Shown here piece by piece: positions 58,701 through 64,000 of a DNA stretch of 64,000 bases. The position numbers were made by a program, and so were the translations under genes. Numbering within the stretch: position 1 is the stretch's first letter; each line of letters begins with the position of its first letter. Source of the stretch: Eopsaltria australis (Eukaryota > Chordata > Aves > Passeriformes > Petroicidae); the NCBI GenBank assembly GCA_034509425.1, contig JAVTVJ010000117.1, forward strand, positions 124,001-188,000, written 5' to 3'. The notes beneath the pieces were generated by a model. It was not told the origin of the DNA. It was given only the letters and a program-made list of their open reading frames with translations, and searched no databases.

Positions 58701-60593
58701 AGGTTTTGCCTACTAACTCACAGTCATGAGCTGAAATGCATAATCTATATTTTCCCCTGTTATCCTTGAACAATCCCTGTTTCTACTAACTGACTGGGAT
58801 GAACTTTGCTGCTACTGAACGCAGCTCTGCCCATGTGTTTTGATAGCTGCAGCTAGGAATGATGTTGGAAAGTGAGGGAGGCAGAGTCAGTACAGTGATG
58901 AAGGCCGGAGAACATGGAGATGAGCATACTGGCAAATGAGATCAGATTTGAGGGTGAGAGGAAAAGACTGGCATGTGCACAGCTTGTGTCTGGGACTATC
59001 CAGGTATTTCTGTTTGCTACCGACAAAAAATGAGCTGAAAAAAGCCGGTTCATGTTGCAGAGCTGGCACTACTTAAAGCAAACTGTGTGCTGCTGGGAGG
59101 CTGTCCTTTACAATTTTTTGCTTTTTATTTCCCTGAAGCGTTGTAAGATGCCAGGAAATTTACTGAAAACTAACAGATAAGCTTCTCTTGCAACTCACAA
59201 GATATTCTTCACTTCTTCTAAAGATTATGTATAAATAGGGATACTAAGATGTCCAAGGAACTTTTTAGATTGGTAATTGTTCCACTCCATGTCACTATAA
59301 CAAAAAGCCGTTTTCAAGTTGTTTATTTCCTGAGATGTATCATGACATTTGTCTTAAAAAACTCCACAAAGAAACCCACAAAAGCCCAACGCACCAAACA
59401 GCAAAACATGAAAATTAAAATTAGAATTTAAATATAGCAGGATATACTGTTGCCTGATAATCTCAGGAAAGAGAAAAAACGAAAGAAAAATGCGCTCTGT
59501 CTTTATAAACCAATTCACTCTAGGATTCACCATGAATTAAAATGCAGCTTCTGCCCATAAGTAACAGTCATAAAAATATTGTCTGAGTTTGGGAAACATG
59601 CTTGTTCCGTACAGGTCCCTTCTCCAGCCCAAAACCTGTCCTTTCTAACATCATGTTCTTACCAGCAATCCTCGGTTTGGTCCACAGCCCTCCATCTGTC
59701 ATTGTTTGGGACATCCACATCAGTCCCTCAAATTCCAGGCTTCTAGAATGAGATATAACTGTTTTCAGCTGATTTGACTTCAAGGCATCCAGGATGTTTT
59801 TGATAGAAATCCCCATCTTTACTGTTGTAGGTACTTCTGGGTTGATGGTACTTCTGTTGTAGCCATCTCTGGGTTCTATGCAGGTCTGGCACTCTCATGG
59901 TTGGCCAAGCTCCAGTGCCATCAACAACAGCCAAGTTCCATTTCTAGAGTGTGTTGTTCTTACTTTAAATACTTGCTAAAATTCTTATAAATGTCTTCAA
60001 AGGGAGAATGCCACTTGACTTGTCTTTTCTTTAATTCTATGAATAAATTAGGTTTTATTTCCCTCTTCATGTCCTAGACTTATTTTGCAAATTTTTTTTA
60101 ATTTACAAGGAAAAAGGGGTAATGGATTAGAGAGTCATACATATAGATTATTGTAAGAATCAGATTCCTGAGTTTGAGAACAAGAAAAACAAAGCATTTG
60201 ATGGTTACCACTCAAAAATTATTAAGAGCACTATGAGCAAACATTTTATATATATATCACTTACAGAGTCAAAAATATAGATGTTTGTTTTAAAATGGGT
60301 TTTACTTGAATTTGGCTGAAGATTTTTCAAGATGATATTTAAAAGAAGTAATTTGAAAATAGAAGAGCCAATATGTTTCTTTAAAAGGGGAAAATGTTCT
60401 GATTTTCATTTAGGAGGTAGATTATTCAGACAGGTTAATTTAGAAAGACAATTTATCAGAGTCCTCAACATCTGGGCTGGAAATGAAAGGCGTAGAGAAT
60501 TTCAGGAAGAAAATGAAGAATAATATTTGGGCTGCTTTATTAGAATGTTTGGTAGCTATATGCCACATCTTCAAGATACTTATTCTCTGAAAA
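55780..60593. other. Gene-free AT-rich stretch
   Basis: About 4.8 kb without a recognised gene or clear mobile element. A small palindrome GATCATTTTAAATGATC lies at about 57191-57207. ACATGCTGCCCAGGAGGTAC at about 58134 could be a very decayed CR1, but it is too short to call. Frames of up to 100 codons (57579-57881) carry no motif. Confidence 0.5.
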
Positions 60594-60780
60594 ATAGCAG
60601 TTAAAATAAATATCCTTGACATTTCAAATGCATGGAAAATGTATTCTGTAGGCTGGATTCAGAAGAAGTGATAGCACATAAATACAACCTGAAAAAGTAT
60701 CTTGGCTCTCAATCAGAATCAAGGAATGACTTGGGTTAGAAGGGACCTTAATGACCATCTCGTTCCATCTATTCTCAGTT
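60594..60780 (+). repeat. Tandem duplication, copy 1 (187 bp)
   Basis: Bases 60611-60770 are repeated exactly at 60798-60957, a fixed offset of 187. The unit includes TATCCTTGACATTTCAAATG and ends in a partial antisense CR1 tail (GGGTTAGAAGGGACCTTAAT and CATCTCGTTCCATCT, about 60716-60770). The copies diverge only at the unit edges (ATTCTCAGTT here, AGTCCAGTT in copy 2). Confidence 0.95.
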
Positions 60781-60966
60781 AAAGCAGTGAAAATAAATAT
60801 CCTTGACATTTCAAATGCATGGAAAATGTATTCTGTAGGCTGGATTCAGAAGAAGTGATAGCACATAAATACAACCTGAAAAAGTATCTTGGCTCTCAAT
60901 CAGAATCAAGGAATGACTTGGGTTAGAAGGGACCTTAATGACCATCTCGTTCCATCTAGTCCAGTT
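60781..60966 (+). repeat. Tandem duplication, copy 2
   Basis: This is the second unit, with 160 aligned bases identical to copy 1. It carries the same CR1 tail at about 60903-60957. Such identity means a very recent duplication, gene conversion or an assembly artefact. The 88-codon frame starting at 60889 is accidental. Confidence 0.95.
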
Positions 60967-63122
60967 AAAGACTATCTATTATTAAGGAGAAGAGTGGCCT
61001 CATGCTTGCAGTGCAGGTGTGGGCAGCAGGAGTTACAGGTATGGTATTCAGGTTTGCACAACACCAGCAGCATTTCCTTTGTGCTTCCAGAACAGGCTCT
61101 GCTCTGGCTCACCAGCTGTCACTCGCTGATATTCCGAGGCTTTTTTGCATTTTAAGGAGCTCAGTGTTAAGTGCCATGATTTGAGATTTGCTGTTGTATC
61201 TGTCTCTCAGACCTAACCCCACTAATAACACAGTCCTCAAATGTGAGTTTTAAAAACTGAGGTCAATTAAGAAAGCTACATTTTAAGTGGATTTTCTGTT
61301 GTTTTATTCCCAGTGAGAGGCTGTTGAATTGAAGCATAGTTGCTTGCAGAGAAATCCTACCAAAGCAGAATGACAGTATTGCTCACTTTTAAATTTCACA
61401 GCAAAGTAGCACTTAAGGCTTATTGCAGTGCATTAGATTTAAAACCAATTAAGTACAATGTTAAATCAGTGTAAACTACATTTCTGAATTTATCTACAAC
61501 ATAATGAATAACATCTGCATCTGCAAAGAAAAGATTTACATTGAGCAGCAAAACAAAATGTGTTGACAATTTGAGCAGTTTTCATTCCCTTATGTCATAT
61601 GTCTTCATTATTTGGCAAAGCTTCACTACAATCCTTTGTTGCTAGAGCAGTAAAAGGGGAAAACACTCAAATGGCAACACATTGAGGTAGAATCATCCTC
61701 AGCTCATTTCCTCTTCTCAGCAAAGGTACATCTTATTTACCTCAGGAGCTTTTCCAATTTGAAATCTTTTCAGGATTTGACAAGGATCACCATTCTTCAG
61801 GTGTGTTGGAGAATCAAGGGCTGTCTTCTGACCTCCGATGGACATTTGTAGTACTGCCCTCTTCAGAAAACAGACTTTCAGTAAAGCCAACCCACTCCAT
61901 TCCTCTCCTTGCTGGCAGAAAGTATGACAAAGGGAACCAAAATTCTCCAGAGATCTTTAAGGGACCAAATAATATCTTCAACAGAAATGAGTTTCATTGC
62001 TAAGTCTGCCTGAAGTTTCATATGTGACCTTTAAGTAACATATACATGCAGTTTGTACAAATCTGTTTTGCAGCTTGACTGTTAAAACTTGCCTTCTTCT
62101 TAGAAAGAAAGTAGGAATATTGGTCTCTTCTTGGCTTGTAGTGTTGTTACCTGTGTCTCCTTATTAGAGACATGTACAGAACACAAATTTTGGTGTGGTT
62201 GCAGCTTTACAGGAGGAATGTTTATGACAAATGTCCTGTGCCACTGTTTGTTGGTAGTGTACATATAGTGCAAACCAGCAAGAGCTCCCAACTTCAGCTT
62301 TCTGCAACGAGCAATTTTCTGCCATTTAGTTTTTAGAGTCTCTTATTTTGAAGAACATAGGAGAGCTGTTCTTAGTGGGGAGAGGTTCTGTGAGAGAGAA
62401 CTGCTGTCCACAGCGAGGTTACTAGTAAGAAAGTATTCATAAGGTTACCTCTGTATTTTAAGGATTAGCCTTTTGTGTTCATAAAGCTGAGTTCCAATCT
62501 CAAAGAGGATTTTTGTTAATAATGCCCTTTTTTTTTTCCAAATTGAGTCCTGCTCCTGTTGTTATGGGCCTGTAAATCCTCTCATGCTTCTCAAAAATAG
62601 AGTGCTTGCTGGTGATAATTGAGCTGCATGAAGATTGACAAAAATTGATGTGAATTATATTGTCAAGCTGAAGTCCTTCATCCCTGATACTCTTACACCT
62701 GGAATTTCTAATCTTCAGGGCCTGGATGCAGCTCAAACTAAACAGTGGGAGTTTGTGTTTTCTTGGCATGAAACAGAAGATGCAATGTCAACAGAGCATT
62801 CATTTAGCAGTCTATTCCTCCAGGATGGTGTCATGTACTGAAAATGCATAACCTAAGAAAAAAGTGATTGTGGCACACCTGAAACCTCAGGGGATTTCTA
62901 AATGTGTAGGGCAGCATGGGTAGCATGGCAGGGGTGTGGGATGGGGGGGGAAGATTAACAAAACTGCAGAGCCAAACAACAAAAGCAGCAGAAAATGAAT
63001 TTAAACCCCCTCCAAAAAGAGCATGTTATCCACATCCTGGTAATGATGCTAGTGCTGCAAGGAAGGCTCTTCTCTACCTCTGAGTGGTGGGAGATGGGGC
63101 TTCCAGCATAAGTCTACAATAC
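60967..63122. other. Repeat-poor stretch
   Basis: No gene or mobile element is recognised. The 61230-61580 part is dense in homeodomain-like motifs (TCAATTAAG, TTTTAAGTGG, CCAATTAAGTAC) and could be a conserved non-coding element. A short G-run lies at 62944-62951. Confidence 0.45.
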
Positions 63123-63127
63123 CCAGC
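63123..63127 (+). repeat. Target-site duplication, left
   Basis: CCAGC immediately precedes the LTR start and is repeated exactly at 63700-63704. Confidence 0.85.
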
Positions 63128-63699
63128 TGTATTGGGTCTGACTGGGGTAAAGCTCACAGGCCTTACACTGCTGTACTTTGCTTTGGTAGCTGGTGTTGAT
63201 AACAGAGCAGTGTTTTGGCTACTGCCAAGCTGTGCTGTCCCTGTGACATTCCTTCCCCCACTGAAGGGGATGGGGGGGCAAGATCCTGGGAGGGGACACC
63301 AGCAGGCCAGCTGAGCCCAGTCAGCCAAAGGGATATTCCATACCATATGACATCAGCTCAGATATAGAAGGGAAGGAAGAGAGGAGGAGGGGGAGGCATT
63401 CGGGACTTGTCCATGTTTGCCTCCTCGAGCAACCATCACGTGTGCTGGAGCCCTGCTTCCCAGAAAGTGTCTGGACATCGCTGCTGATGGGAAGTAGAGA
63501 TTGATTGTTTTCTCTTCTTGCTCTTGCGCGCGCAACTCTCAGCTTGCTTGTTCTATTTTTTTCCTCCACTGTAATAAAACTGCCTTTACTCACCCTGATA
63601 GTCTTTTTCAATATTATCCTCTCCCCTCTCCCAGTGGGAGGGGGAGTGATAGAGTGACTGAATGGGCACCTGGCCCCTGGCTGGGGTCAACCCACGACA
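63128..63699 (+). mobile_element. Solo LTR of an avian endogenous retrovirus
   Basis: The 572-bp element begins TGTATTGGGTCTGACTGGGG and ends CAACCCACGACA, so it has TG...CA termini. Perfect 5-bp direct repeats (CCAGC) flank it. Internal landmarks are GTGTTGATAACAGAGCAGTG, AAAGGGATATTCCATACCAT, a weak TATA-like TATAGAAG at about 63363, and the polyadenylation signal AATAAA at 63573-63578. No retroviral coding region lies beside it, so it is a solo LTR left by recombination between the two LTRs of a provirus. A 5-bp duplication fits the ERVL-like class. CpG sites survive (CGCGCGC near 63528-63534), suggesting a fairly recent insertion. Open frames across it are not genes. Confidence 0.93.
63573..63578 (+). 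promoter_or_regulatory. LTR polyadenylation signal
   Basis: AATAAA lies in the last quarter of the solo LTR, where the R-region polyadenylation signal is expected. It could end transcripts entering from the left. Confidence 0.7.
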
Positions 63700-63704
63700 C
63701 CAGC
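63700..63704 (+). repeat. Target-site duplication, right
   Basis: CCAGC directly follows the LTR's terminal CA and matches 63123-63127. Confidence 0.85.
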
Positions 63705-64000
63705 ACAGCACCAGACAGACACCCTGATTTTTTTCTACAAAGCCCGTTTCTGATCTCATTGGATGCTCACAGAGGGAATGGCTCTGCAGCTTCCAGAGCT
63801 CCTGCTGCTATTTCTGCCCCATGTTCTGTTGTGCTACACAAATGTAACAGGATATTCACTTACTCCAGCTGACACTGAATGGAATATCCCAACTTCCTAT
63901 ATCAAACCATTATGGACCATCCACAAACCAGTCTAAGAGAAGAAAGTTCAGCCTTTACCAGTATAACTTTGGTTCTGGTTCTCACATATCCCAGGAGCTC
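63705..64000. other. Unannotated DNA
   Basis: Unique-looking sequence after the LTR, with no gene or repeat recognised before the window ends. Confidence 0.5.

Noticed and set aside
63501..63872. 123-codon plus-strand frame
   Set aside because: It begins inside the solo LTR and runs through the target duplication into unique DNA, so it has no evolutionary unity.
1..64000. CRISPR array, tRNA/rRNA/snRNA genes, prokaryotic operons
   Set aside because: I saw no regularly spaced repeats with unique spacers, no recognised structural-RNA gene start, and no ribosome-binding-site/ORF arrangement. All dispersed repeats are CR1, LTR or simple sequence. Small structural RNAs could still be missed by eye.

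Overview
The window looks like nuclear DNA from a bird, probably a passerine or other neoavian. It is AT-rich and I see no convincing protein-coding gene. The clearest signature is the LINE family CR1 (chicken repeat 1): at least a dozen 5'-truncated fragments lie on both strands, several ending in the family's ATTCTATG-type 3' octamer. The second signature is a group of avian LTRs that begin TGTAYTGG and end in CA. I recognised both families from memory of their consensus sequences, not from a search. I saw no poly(A)-tailed SINE family, no tRNA or rRNA gene, no CRISPR array and no bacterial operon structure.

Layout. Bases 1-15000 are almost repeat-free AT-rich DNA, with a perfect hairpin at 627-662, a microexon-like element near 2793, an exon-like open frame on the minus strand at 7632-7897 and a small CR1 tail near 8450. 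Bases 15000-22000 hold three CR1 copies; the one at 17064-17923 keeps part of the reverse transcriptase, including the motif-C dyad, but carries an internal deletion. Bases 26140-26982 are a 5'-truncated copy of a long LTR. Bases 28000-37000 hold an old CR1, simple repeats and a short young CR1 tail. An LTR collapsed to 115 bp sits at 37632-37746. Bases 42000-56000 hold six further CR1 pieces, a (CA)n tract and a strong G-quadruplex-forming run at 48971-48993. At 60594-60966 a 187-bp unit is tandemly duplicated with no difference over 160 aligned bases. At 63128-63699 there is an intact solo LTR with a perfect 5-bp target-site duplication.

Nothing here forms a pathway or operon. The most economical reading is a long intron or gene desert. 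Three places where a splice-acceptor-like AG abuts a donor-like GT, plus the microexon-like element, fit an intron but do not prove it. I found no undescribed biological system; the findings are structural curiosities and weak exon candidates that need transcript or comparative data.
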